From Luteimonas sp. BLCC-B24 (GTDB lineage: Bacteria > Pseudomonadota > Gammaproteobacteria > Xanthomonadales > Xanthomonadaceae), in NCBI RefSeq assembly GCF_028550595.1, contig NZ_JAQQGN010000001.1:434001-498000 (forward strand): DNA of 64,000 nucleotides, given 5' to 3'. Both the position numbers and the translations under genes were made by a program. A model generated the notes under the pieces. The model saw only the letters and a list, made by a program, of their open reading frames with translations, had not been told where the DNA came from and did no database searches. Below are positions 46,659-55,413 of this stretch, piece by piece. The first letter of the stretch is position 1; each line of letters opens with the position of its first letter.

Positions 46659-48137
46659 ATGTCTGCCCGCAACAATTCCAAGACCCTGATGATGGCGTTC
46701 GGCGCCGCGCTCGCCCTTGCCGGCTGCGGCAACGGCGCCGACGAAGTCGCCTCGCCCGGTGTCCCGGCGAATCCGCCCGTGGCCGCGCCTCCGACCGCCC
46801 CGCCCCCGACCACGCCGCCGCCGACGACCGCCCCGCCGCCGACCGCAGGCCCCGCGGCGAGCTGCCCGGACGGCACCGTGAACCAGGGCACGATCGTCAA
46901 CAACACGCTGCGCGCGTGCCGCCTGCCCAACAGCATTCTGGGCGACCTGACCCTGCGCAAGGTCGCGGGCGTGGCCTACCAGATCCAGGGCCAGGTCAAC
47001 GTCGGCCAGGACCAGCTCGGCGACGGCGCCGTCAACGATGCTTCGCGCCGCGGCCGCCTCTTCATCGAGCCCGGCGTCACCCTGTTCGGCCGCAACGGCC
47101 CCGACGTGCTGCTGGTGCAGCGTGGCTCGCAGATCTATGCCCTCGGCACCCGCCAGGAGCCGATCGTCTTCACCTCGCTGGCCGATCTCGAAGGCAACGG
47201 CAAGAAGTTCGACTGGGCCGGCATCGTGCTGATGGGCCGCGCGCCGATCAACGCCTGCATCGGCAGCGCGACGCCGGGCACCGCGGCCTGCCAGGGCGCG
47301 GTGGAAGGCACCAGCAACGCCTTCGGCGGCGGCAATGCGCCCAACGACAACAGCGGCGAGATGAGCTACGTGCAGGTGCGCTACTCGGGCTACGTCATCG
47401 GCGAAGGCAACGAGCTGCAGTCGCTGACCCTGGTCGGCGTGGGTGACGGCACCAAGATCAGCCACTTCCAGTCGCACGCCAGCGGCGACGACGGCATCGA
47501 GATCTTCGGCGGCACGGTCAACATGAGCCATGTCGTCATCACCGAAGCCGACGACGATTCGCTCGACACCGACTGGGGCTGGAGCGGTGGCATCCAGTTC
47601 GGTCTGATCGTGCGCAAGACCGAGTCCGTCAAGGGCGTGGCCGACTCCGGCTCGATCTTCGAGTGGTCGGCGGTCGACCGCCAGCCGACGTCGACCCCGA
47701 AGGTCTCCAACTTCACCGTCTACACCACCGACCGCACGCTGGACTCGCTGGTCAAGGTCAACCAGGGCACCAACGCCTCGATCTGGAACAGCGTCTTCGT
47801 GACCGCGCCGGCCGGCCCGAACCTCAAGCAGTCGGACGTGTGCTTCGACATCTCGGGCACCAACACCCGCATCGAGCTGCTGTCGAACTACTTCACCTGC
47901 GACAAGCGCGACCGCAACAGCACGACCACGCCTTACGTGGATGCCGCCAACAAGGCCGGCACCGTGTTCGGGCCGTCGACGCTCAACAGCTCCACCTACA
48001 TCACCGGTGCGAACGAGCGTGCGGTCACGCCGGTCGCGGTGCGTTCGCGGCATCCGTTCTTCCAGGACGTGAACTACATCGGCGCCTCGCGTGATGCCAG
48101 CGACGCCTGGTGGACGGGCTGGACCGTGGGCCTCTGA
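46659..48137 (+). CDS. Outer-membrane/extracellular lipoprotein, probable beta-helix
   Basis: 492 residues. The signal ends in a lipobox LAGC (cysteine 23) followed by Gly, so outer-membrane sorting is expected. A Pro/Thr-rich linker (about residues 33-66) leads to a domain rich in Gly, Asn and short beta repeats (VQVRYSGYVIGEGNELQSL, ISHFQSHASGDDGIEIFGG, NMSHVVITEADDDSLDTDWG), reminiscent of a right-handed beta-helix. Paired cysteines are present (CIGS/CQGA; CFDI/CDKR). It precedes a TonB receptor and T2SS genes and has its own Pho box. Caulobacter has a phosphate-starvation T2SS-secreted lipoprotein (ElpS) at a similar position; this is a possible counterpart, unverified. Confidence 0.75.
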   Translation: MSARNNSKTLMMAFGAALALAGCGNGADEVASPGVPANPPVAAPPTAPPPTTPPPTTAPPPTAGPAASCPDGTVNQGTIVNNTLRACRLPNSILGDLTLRKVAGVAYQIQGQVNVGQDQLGDGAVNDASRRGRLFIEPGVTLFGRNGPDVLLVQRGSQIYALGTRQEPIVFTSLADLEGNGKKFDWAGIVLMGRAPINACIGSATPGTAACQGAVEGTSNAFGGGNAPNDNSGEMSYVQVRYSGYVIGEGNELQSLTLVGVGDGTKISHFQSHASGDDGIEIFGGTVNMSHVVITEADDDSLDTDWGWSGGIQFGLIVRKTESVKGVADSGSIFEWSAVDRQPTSTPKVSNFTVYTTDRTLDSLVKVNQGTNASIWNSVFVTAPAGPNLKQSDVCFDISGTNTRIELLSNYFTCDKRDRNSTTTPYVDAANKAGTVFGPSTLNSSTYITGANERAVTPVAVRSRHPFFQDVNYIGASRDASDAWWTGWTVGL

Positions 48138-48167
48138 TCGGTCCGGTCGTCCTCCCGTAGTTGTCGA

Positions 48168-48198
48168 AAGATGCGGCGGCCCGGAGCCGCCGCATCTT
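48168..48198 (+). terminator. Hairpin between lipoprotein and TonB receptor genes
   Basis: A perfect 13-base stem: AAGATGCGGCGGC (48168-48180) with GCCGCCGCATCTT (48186-48198) and a CCGGA loop, followed by GCTTGAG. It may end or attenuate transcription, setting a different level for the receptor than for the lipoprotein. Confidence 0.7.
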
Positions 48199-48247
48199 GC
48201 TTGAGCGCCCCAACCAAGCCTGCCCGACGCAGCCAAGGCCTACACAC

Positions 48248-50938
48248 ATGACGTTTGCCCACACCCCGACTCTCCCGCGGCGCGCTGCCGCGCCTCGCCG
48301 TACCCGCCTTGCGCGCAGCGGCATGTGCCTGGCGATCGGCGCCGCGCTCGCGATGCCGGCCTTCGCACAGGACGCGCCCGACGGTGCGCCCGCCACCGAA
48401 GCCGACGGCCAGCGCCGTACGGCCGAGCTGGATGCGATCACCGTGCGCGGTGAATACATCCCCGAGCCCATGGCGACGACGGCCGCGGTGTCGAGCTTCG
48501 TCACCCGCGAGGATTTCGAGCGCACCGGCGACAGCGATGCAGCGGCCGCACTGACCCGCGTGAGCGGACTCAGCGTGGTCGGCGAGAAATACGTCTACGT
48601 GCGTGGTCTCGGCGAGCGGTATTCCAGCGCCTTGTTCAACGGCTCGCCCCTGCCCTCGCCCGAACCGCTGCAGCGCGTGGTGCCGCTGGACCTGTTCCCG
48701 GCCGAAGCGCTGAGCGGCGTCACCGTGCAGAAGACGTATTCGGTCCGGTATCCGGGCGAGTTCGGCGGCGGCGTCATCGACCTGCAGGGCCTGACCGTGC
48801 CGGACGCGCCCTTCTTCAAGCTCAGCGCCGGCTTCGGCGGCAACTCGGTCACCACGCGCTCGCCCGGCCTCACCCATTACGGCAGCAACCGCGACTGGAC
48901 GGGCTACGACACCGGCCGCCGCGATCTGCCCGACGAGATCATCTACAGCCGCCAGCCGGTCACCAGCGCCCACTACAGCCGCGAGTGGCTGGCGGCGTTC
49001 GGCAGCGCGCTCAACAACCCCAACCTGTATCTGTTGCAGGAGAAGCGCCGGATCGACCCCGATCTCAAGCTCGGCGCGAGCGGCGGCACGGCCTTCGACG
49101 TCGGTGACGACCTCAGGCTCGGCGTCATCGGCGTGGTCAGCTTCGACAACGACTGGCGCACGCGTACAGGCAAGCAGCAGGACGGCGTGTTCACCGGGGC
49201 CGGTGCGGACGTCTACAACGACTACGACTTCGCCACCACGCGCATGAACGCCCGGGTCAACGGCCTGTTCGGGCTGGGCCTGGAGAGCGAGAACCACTCG
49301 GTCGCGTGGAACACGCTGTACGTGCACGACACGGTCAAGGAATCGCGCTCGCGGGCCGGCTACAACTTCAACGTGGGCGTGGACATCCGCGAGGACGGCA
49401 CGCTGTGGCTCGAGCGCCAGCTGATCAACAACCAGCTCGCCGGCAAGAGCAGTTTCGGCGAGTACGGCGATCTGCGCCTCGGCTGGCGGCTCGGCTATTC
49501 GAAAGCCCGCCGCACCACGCCGTACGAGACCAGCGTGCGCTACGCCAAGGTCGACGGCACCTGGGTGCACGGCAGCGCCAACAACGCGCTGCGCTTCGGC
49601 GCGGTGGACGACGAGGTGGCCAGCGGCGGCCTCGACCTCGACTGGCGCCTGCCGACCGAACGCGAACTGACCCTGAGCGCAGGCGTGTCGTACTCCGACA
49701 ACGACCGCGCGGCCGTGCTGCGCACGTTCCGCTTCGAAACGCTGGGCGGCGCTCTGCCGACCTTCAACCAGTACCAGCGCGTCGATTACCTGTTCTCGGA
49801 CTACAACTTCCAGAACGGCCTGCTCACGCTCAACGAGATCACCCCCAACAACAACGGCGAGTCCGCCTACGACGGTACGCTGACCAACAAGGCGGCCTAT
49901 CTGCAGCTCGAAGGCGAGATCGCGCCGGCGTGGCGCGCGACCGTGGGCCTGCGCTACGAGGACGCCACCCAGGCCGTGCATCCGCTGGACATCTTCAGCG
50001 GCGAGCGCGTCGGCGGGATCTTCGCCGCGGAGCCGCTGCGCAACGACTACCTGCTGCCGGCGGCCACGATCACCTGGAACTTCGCCGACAACCAGCAGCT
50101 GCGCTTCGGTGCGAGCAAGACCATCGCCCGCCCGCAGTTCCGCGAACTCGCGCCGCAGCAGTACACCGATCCCGACAACGACCGCCTGTTCTTCGGCAAC
50201 CCGTTCCTGGTCGACAGCGAGCTGACCAACTTCGACCTGCGCTACGAATGGTTCTTCGACGCCGGCGAGTACTTCACCGCCGGACTGTTCCACAAGACCA
50301 TCGACAAGCCGGTGGAGGCGGTGGTCGGTGACTTCGGCGGCAACCAGCTGTTCCAGGGCTTCCTCAACGCGCCCGAAGCCACCCTGTACGGCGTCGAGCT
50401 CGAGTTCAAGAAGTACTTCGATCCCGAGTTGCGCTGGCTCGACGGCGGTCGCCTCTATGTGGCGACCAACTACACCTGGTCGTCGTCGGAGGTGAACGCC
50501 GCCGAGAGCGACACCGTCATCCCGCCGGGCTTCAACGGCGTGCCGCAGGCCGCGCGCAGCTTCGTCGCCGACGGCAGCCGCATGCAGGGCCAGAGCGAGC
50601 ACATCGCCAACCTGCAGTTCGGCATCGAGAACGAGGCGGCCGAGCTGCAGGCCACGCTGATCGCCAATTACGTGAGCGAACGCATCAGCGTCCGCGGTCG
50701 CGGCGGCCAGCCGGACTACATGGAGGATCCGGGGGCGACGCTCGACTTCGTGCTGCGCAAGGGCCTGAGCCAGGCCGGCTGGGGCTGGGACCGGTTCAAG
50801 CCGTCGCTGAGCTTCAGCGCGCGCAACATCCTCAACCGGTCGCACGAGGAATACCAGGAACGCGACGGCGCGCGCATCGACCTCTACACCTACAAGCCGG
50901 GCATCAGCTGGGACGTGAGCCTCACGCTGGCGTTCTGA
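48248..50938 (+). CDS. TonB-dependent outer-membrane receptor of the phosphate-starvation region
   Basis: 896 residues. Signal peptide (CLAIGAALAMPAFAQ), TonB-box-like LDAITVRGE, then a plug with YVYVRGLGERYSSALFNG, LDLFPAEALSGVTVQKTYS and FGGGVIDLQ. This fits the large Omp85-unrelated TonB receptors with the RGLGERY motif common in Caulobacter and Xanthomonadaceae. The C-terminus ends in Phe (VSLTLAF). No STN domain. Because it lies between a Pho-controlled lipoprotein and T2SS genes, a phosphate-containing ligand is a reasonable guess, but unproven. Confidence 0.9.
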   Translation: MTFAHTPTLPRRAAAPRRTRLARSGMCLAIGAALAMPAFAQDAPDGAPATEADGQRRTAELDAITVRGEYIPEPMATTAAVSSFVTREDFERTGDSDAAAALTRVSGLSVVGEKYVYVRGLGERYSSALFNGSPLPSPEPLQRVVPLDLFPAEALSGVTVQKTYSVRYPGEFGGGVIDLQGLTVPDAPFFKLSAGFGGNSVTTRSPGLTHYGSNRDWTGYDTGRRDLPDEIIYSRQPVTSAHYSREWLAAFGSALNNPNLYLLQEKRRIDPDLKLGASGGTAFDVGDDLRLGVIGVVSFDNDWRTRTGKQQDGVFTGAGADVYNDYDFATTRMNARVNGLFGLGLESENHSVAWNTLYVHDTVKESRSRAGYNFNVGVDIREDGTLWLERQLINNQLAGKSSFGEYGDLRLGWRLGYSKARRTTPYETSVRYAKVDGTWVHGSANNALRFGAVDDEVASGGLDLDWRLPTERELTLSAGVSYSDNDRAAVLRTFRFETLGGALPTFNQYQRVDYLFSDYNFQNGLLTLNEITPNNNGESAYDGTLTNKAAYLQLEGEIAPAWRATVGLRYEDATQAVHPLDIFSGERVGGIFAAEPLRNDYLLPAATITWNFADNQQLRFGASKTIARPQFRELAPQQYTDPDNDRLFFGNPFLVDSELTNFDLRYEWFFDAGEYFTAGLFHKTIDKPVEAVVGDFGGNQLFQGFLNAPEATLYGVELEFKKYFDPELRWLDGGRLYVATNYTWSSSEVNAAESDTVIPPGFNGVPQAARSFVADGSRMQGQSEHIANLQFGIENEAAELQATLIANYVSERISVRGRGGQPDYMEDPGATLDFVLRKGLSQAGWGWDRFKPSLSFSARNILNRSHEEYQERDGARIDLYTYKPGISWDVSLTLAF

Positions 50939-50962
50939 TCCGACGAAGCGTCATGGAACTGC

Positions 50963-50990
50963 AACGCCCGGCGCTCGCGCCGGGCGTTTT
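50963..50990 (+). terminator. Terminator after the TonB receptor
   Basis: AACGCCCGGCGC pairs with GCGCCGGGCGTT around TC, followed by TTCGC. It separates the receptor from the T2SS operon, which has its own Pho box. Confidence 0.9.
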
Positions 50991-51022
50991 CGCTTGAGAA
51001 CGCGCGATCCGGCGAAACAGCA

Positions 51023-51050
51023 CTGTCATGTGACTGACGCATCCTGTCAC
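51023..51050 (+). promoter_or_regulatory. Pho box before the T2SS operon
   Basis: CTGTCAT (51023-51029), CTGACGC (51034-51040) and CTGTCAC (51044-51050): heptamers at 11- and 10-base steps. A further CTGTCCG follows at 51066. If PhoB binds here, the transcript would start near 51065-51080, so the ATG at 51123 is the more likely gspC start than the TTG at 51075. Confidence 0.75.
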
Positions 51051-51122
51051 GAATCGGTGATGTGACTGTCCGCCTTGCCCAGTTCCTCCGCACTTTCGAC
51101 CGTGTCGCGTTGGCCCTGGCCG

Positions 51123-51854
51123 ATGCTCGCCGAGGTCTTGCTCTGGGCCGTGCTGCTGGTCCAGATCGGGCGCCTGGGCTGGCTCGTGCTGGCGCCTGGA
51201 AGCGTCGCCGGGGCACCGCGCGTGCTCACCCTGCCCGCAGAGATCCCTGCGCTCGCCACGCACGACCCGTTCCGCACCGGCGCGCCGGCCACGGCCACCT
51301 CCGGACTCGACGGCTGGCGCCTGTTCGGCGTGCGCACCGCCGGCGACGGCCGCGGCTCGGCGATCCTCGGCCAGGATGGACAGCCGCAGGCCGTCTACCG
51401 GACCGGTGACGCGCTGGCACCGGGTCTGGTCCTGTCGGCGGTGCATGCCGACCATGTCGAATTCGGCGCCGGACGGCGGCTGATGCTCGACGCTGCGGCG
51501 CCGGCCGCCGCCATGTCGGCCCTGCCGTCGATGCCGACGGCGCCCCCGCCGCCGGCGTCGCCGACGAGCGCGGACATCGACCCGGCCCGCCTGCTCGACG
51601 CCGGTCTGCAGGCGCGCACCGTCAACGGCCGGCTCTCGGGCTACACGCTGCTCCCGCGCGGCAACAGCGATCTGCTGCTGCGCGCCGCCGGCCTGCAGCC
51701 CGGAGACGTGCTGCTCAGCGTCAACGGACAGGTGTTGTCCCCCGGCGTGATCACCGAACTGACGAACGAATTGAAAGCGAATCCCAAGGCCGTCGTGACC
51801 TTCGAGCGCGACGGCGAAACCCGAACCCTGAGCCTCGGCGGGCGTACACCATGA
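51123..51854 (+). CDS. gspC: Type II secretion protein GspC
   Basis: 243 residues from the ATG at 51123 (TTG at 51075 and GTG at 51102 are alternatives). One membrane helix (LLWAVLLVQIGRLGWLVLA), an HR domain (DGWRLFGVRTAGDGRGSAIL and AVYRTGDALAPGLVL), a Pro-rich linker and a C-terminal PDZ-like domain (LLLRAAGLQPGDVLLSVNGQVL). GspC links the inner-membrane platform to the secretin. First gene of gspC-D-E-F-G-H-I-J-K-L-M, with a Pho box upstream. Confidence 0.9.
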   Translation: MLAEVLLWAVLLVQIGRLGWLVLAPGSVAGAPRVLTLPAEIPALATHDPFRTGAPATATSGLDGWRLFGVRTAGDGRGSAILGQDGQPQAVYRTGDALAPGLVLSAVHADHVEFGAGRRLMLDAAAPAAAMSALPSMPTAPPPPASPTSADIDPARLLDAGLQARTVNGRLSGYTLLPRGNSDLLLRAAGLQPGDVLLSVNGQVLSPGVITELTNELKANPKAVVTFERDGETRTLSLGGRTP

Positions 51855-53896
51855 GTCCACACGCGCCCGCGCGCGTTTCCGCATCACTGCTGGCGACCGC
51901 CCTGCTGCTGGGCGGCGCGCTGCCGCTCACGGCCTGGCCCCAGGCGGATGCACCGGCGCTGCGCATGCAGAACGTCGAGCTCACCGCCTTCATCCAGGAC
52001 GTGGCCCGCGCCACCGGCACCACCTTCATCGTAGACCCGCGCGTGCAGGGTACGGTCAACATCAGCCGCGACCGGCCCCTGACCGACGAGGACCTCATCG
52101 GCGTGCTACTCAGCGTGCTGCGCAGCAACGGCCTGATCGCCGTGCCCGCCGGCACCGCGACCTATCGCATCGTGCCCGACGACGTGGCCGCGCAGCAGCC
52201 CGGCACCCCGCTCGGCTACGCGACCAGCGTGTTCCCGCTGCAGCGCATCGACGCGCGCGCCGCTGCCGAAACGCTGAAGCCCCTGATCGGCCGCGGCGGC
52301 GTCGTCATGGCGCTGCCCCAGGGCAACAGCCTGCTGGTCGCCGACTACGTCGACAACCTGCGCCGCATCCGCGGGCTGGTGTCGCAGATCGACCAGGACA
52401 GCGCCAGCATCGATACCGTCGGCCTGCGCAACACCTCGGCGCGCGAGCTCGCCGGCACGCTCGTCGAGCTGTTCGGCATCTCCGGGCAGAGCGACGGTGC
52501 GCTGTCGGTACTCGCCGTGGAGAGCAGCAATTCGCTGGTCATCCGCGGCAACCCGTCGATGGTGCAGCGGGTGGCGCGCATGGCACTGGAACTCGACAGC
52601 CGCGCGGAACGCACCAGCGACGTGGCCGTGGTGAAGCTGCAGCACGCCAGTGCCGAACAGCTGCTGCCGGTGCTGCAGCAACTGATCGGCCAGTCGCCGG
52701 ACGCGGCCGGCACCGGTGCACCGCCCGCGGCGGCAGCGGCCGCGGCGGCGGGCGTGGCCGATGCCGATACCCTGCAGATCATTTCGCCGGCCGGCGGCAA
52801 GCGGCCGGTGATCGTGCGCTACCCGGGAGCGAACTCGCTGGTCATCAGCGCCGACCCGAGCACGCAGCGCATCCTGCTCGACGTGATCCGCCAGCTCGAC
52901 GTGCGCCGTGAGCAGGTGCTGGTCGAAGCGCTGGTGGTGGAGATTTCCGATGCCGCGGCCAGCCGGCTGGGCGCGCAGTTGCTGATCGCCGGCAAGGACG
53001 GCTCGGTTCCGATCGGACTGAGCCAGTTCTCCAACGGCGGGCCGGGCATGGCGGCGCTGGCCGGCGGCGTGCTCGCCAGCCGCGGCGATCGCGACGATGA
53101 CGACGCTCTGGGCGACGCCGCACGTCAGGCCGCGGCCCAGGCCCTGCTCGGGCTCAGCGGTGGCCTGCTCGGCTTCGGCGCCGAGCGCGACAACCGGCTG
53201 TTCGGCCTGATCATCAATGCCGTCAAGACCGACACCGGCTCCAGTCTGCTGTCGACGCCGTCGATCCTGACCCTCGACAACGAGGAAGCGCGGATCATGG
53301 TCGGCCAGGAGGTGCCGATCACCACCGGCGAAGTGCTCAGCGGCAACAACGACAATCCCTTCCGCACCATCGACCGCCAGGACGTGGGCATCCAGCTGAC
53401 CGTGCGGCCGCAGATCAACAGCGGCGGCGGCATCACCCTGGGCATCAAGCAGGAGGTGTCCTCGGTCAACGGCACCGTGAGCGCGCGCAACGACGAACTC
53501 GTGCTCAACAAGCGCGAGGTCGAGACCAACGTGGTGGTCGACGACGGCGAGATGGTGGTGCTGGGCGGCCTGCTGGACCGGAACCAGGAAATGCGCCTGG
53601 AGAAGATTCCGCTGCTCGGCGACATCCCGGGCCTGGGCGCGCTGTTCCGCAGCCGTTCGCGCAACGGCGCGAAGACCAATCTGATGGTGTTCCTGCGCCC
53701 GACCATCGTGCGCAACGGCGCCGACGCCCGCCGCCACACCGCGCAGCGCTACGGCCATCTGCGCGACACCGGCCTGCGCGGCGATCCGGCGGCCCTGGTC
53801 CAACTCGACGCGCTGGTGCGCGACTATCTGCAGGCCGATCCGGGCGCGGGCGGAGCGGCCGCGCCGGCCCCGTCAAGCGCGGTACCGACGCCGTGA
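51851..53896 (+). CDS. gspD: Type II secretion secretin GspD
   Basis: 681 residues. Signal peptide, N0 domain (MQNVELTAFIQDVARATGTTFIVDP), three N-domain repeats (AAETLKPLIGRGG..., RELAGTLVELFG, AEQLLPVLQQLIG) and the secretin core with VLVEALVVEIS, SLLSTPSILTLDNEEA, VGQEVPITTGE and the closing VVLGGLLD...LGALFRSRS. It forms the outer-membrane channel. No separate pilotin is seen. Overlaps gspC by four bases (ATGA). Confidence 0.97.
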   Translation: MSPHAPARVSASLLATALLLGGALPLTAWPQADAPALRMQNVELTAFIQDVARATGTTFIVDPRVQGTVNISRDRPLTDEDLIGVLLSVLRSNGLIAVPAGTATYRIVPDDVAAQQPGTPLGYATSVFPLQRIDARAAAETLKPLIGRGGVVMALPQGNSLLVADYVDNLRRIRGLVSQIDQDSASIDTVGLRNTSARELAGTLVELFGISGQSDGALSVLAVESSNSLVIRGNPSMVQRVARMALELDSRAERTSDVAVVKLQHASAEQLLPVLQQLIGQSPDAAGTGAPPAAAAAAAAGVADADTLQIISPAGGKRPVIVRYPGANSLVISADPSTQRILLDVIRQLDVRREQVLVEALVVEISDAAASRLGAQLLIAGKDGSVPIGLSQFSNGGPGMAALAGGVLASRGDRDDDDALGDAARQAAAQALLGLSGGLLGFGAERDNRLFGLIINAVKTDTGSSLLSTPSILTLDNEEARIMVGQEVPITTGEVLSGNNDNPFRTIDRQDVGIQLTVRPQINSGGGITLGIKQEVSSVNGTVSARNDELVLNKREVETNVVVDDGEMVVLGGLLDRNQEMRLEKIPLLGDIPGLGALFRSRSRNGAKTNLMVFLRPTIVRNGADARRHTAQRYGHLRDTGLRGDPAALVQLDALVRDYLQADPGAGGAAAPAPSSAVPTP

Positions 53897-55413
53897 TGGA
53901 TGCGCCGCTGCCGCCCCTGGCCTATGCGTTCGCCAAGCGCCACGGGGTGCTGCTGCTCGACGGCGGCGTGCCCGCGCACGTGGCGCTGCGCGAAGGTGGT
54001 GATCCCGCGGCCCTGATCGAGGTCCGGCGTGCACTGGGCGTGCCGCTGCGCATCGACACCCTGCCGGCGACCACGTTCGACCGGCAGCTGTCGGAGATCT
54101 ATGCCGATGTCGGCCTGGGCGATGCGGCCGGTGTCGACCAGCTGGATCTGCACGGCAATCTCGATTCGCTGGTCGAGGACATTCCCACGACCGCCGACCT
54201 GCTCGAACGCCAGGGCGATGCGCCGGTGATCCGGCTGATCAACGGCCTGATCGCCGAGGCCGCGCGGCTCGGGGCGTCCGACGTGCACATCGAATCCTTC
54301 GAATCGGCGCTGCGCGTGCGTTTCCGCGTCGACGGCGTGATGCGTGAGGCGGTGTCGCTGCCGCCGCGCATCGCACCGCTGCTGGTGTCGCGCGTCAAGG
54401 TGATGGCGCGCCTGGACATCGCCGAACGGCGGGTGCCGCAGGACGGTCGCGTGTCGCTGGCGATGGGCGCCAAGGCGCTCGACGTGCGTGTCTCCACCCT
54501 GCCCACCCGCGGCGGCGAGCGTGTGGTGCTGCGCATCCTCGACAAGGACCAGGGCACCCTGTCGCTCGAGCAGCTCGGCATGTCGGCGTCCACGCTGGCG
54601 GCGCTGCGCAAGGCGCTGCAGGTGCCCAACGGCGTCATCCTGGTCACCGGCCCCACCGGCTCGGGCAAGACCACGACGCTGTATTCCGCGCTGACCGCGC
54701 TCAACGACGGCGAGCGCAACATCCTGACCGTCGAGGACCCGGTCGAATACGCGGTCGAAGGCGTCGGCCAGACCCAGGTCAACACACGCGTCGGCATGAG
54801 CTTCGCCGCCGGACTGCGCGCGATTCTGCGCCAGGATCCGGACATCGTCATGGTCGGCGAGATCCGCGACGCCGAGACCGCGCAGATCGCGGTGCAGGCC
54901 AGCCTCACCGGCCACCTGGTGCTGTCCACCGTGCACACCAACGACGCGGCCGGTGCGATCACCCGCCTGCGCGACATCGGCATCGAGCCGTTTCTGCTCG
55001 CCTCCAGCCTGCGCCTGGTGCTGGCACAGCGCCTGCTGCGCAAGCTGTGCGTGCACTGCCGCACGCCGCGAGCGGAGGGCGCGATCGCCGGTGCGCCCGG
55101 CGGCCCCTTCGAGCACCTGGATCACGACGGCGCGCTCCAGCACGTCGTGCTCTACGACGCCGTCGGCTGCCCGCGCTGCAACCACACCGGGTACTCCGGT
55201 CGCATCGGGATCCACGAGGTCATCACCGTCGACGAGCGCATCCGCCGCCTGATCGCCGGCGACGCGGGCGAAGACGCGATCGCCGACACGGCATTCGCCG
55301 ATGCGGGGCGCCTGTCGGACGCGGCGCGCGATGCGGTCGCGGCCGGACTGACCACGCTGGAGGAAGCCGTGCGCGTCACCCGCCAGGAGAGCCGGGACGA
55401 TGCCGGCGTTTGA
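53896..55413 (+). CDS. gspE: Type II secretion ATPase GspE
   Basis: 505 residues from the ATG at 53896, which overlaps the gspD TGA by one base; a GTG at 53893 is also possible. N-terminal regulatory domain, then the ATPase with Walker A GPTGSGKTTTLY, Asp box NILTVEDPVEYAVEGVGQTQVN, Walker B LRQDPDIVMVGEIRD and His box GHLVLSTVHTNDAAG. The four-cysteine zinc site (CVHC and CPRC) is present. It powers pseudopilus assembly. Confidence 0.97.
   Translation: MDAPLPPLAYAFAKRHGVLLLDGGVPAHVALREGGDPAALIEVRRALGVPLRIDTLPATTFDRQLSEIYADVGLGDAAGVDQLDLHGNLDSLVEDIPTTADLLERQGDAPVIRLINGLIAEAARLGASDVHIESFESALRVRFRVDGVMREAVSLPPRIAPLLVSRVKVMARLDIAERRVPQDGRVSLAMGAKALDVRVSTLPTRGGERVVLRILDKDQGTLSLEQLGMSASTLAALRKALQVPNGVILVTGPTGSGKTTTLYSALTALNDGERNILTVEDPVEYAVEGVGQTQVNTRVGMSFAAGLRAILRQDPDIVMVGEIRDAETAQIAVQASLTGHLVLSTVHTNDAAGAITRLRDIGIEPFLLASSLRLVLAQRLLRKLCVHCRTPRAEGAIAGAPGGPFEHLDHDGALQHVVLYDAVGCPRCNHTGYSGRIGIHEVITVDERIRRLIAGDAGEDAIADTAFADAGRLSDAARDAVAAGLTTLEEAVRVTRQESRDDAGV

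Noticed and set aside
48074-50845. A 923-codon minus-strand frame opposite the TonB receptor
   Set aside because: Antisense to a receptor with clear signal, plug and barrel.
51075-51122. TTG at 51075 as the gspC start
   Set aside because: It would lie at or before the transcript start predicted from the Pho box and has no ribosome site; the ATG at 51123 sits directly before the membrane helix.
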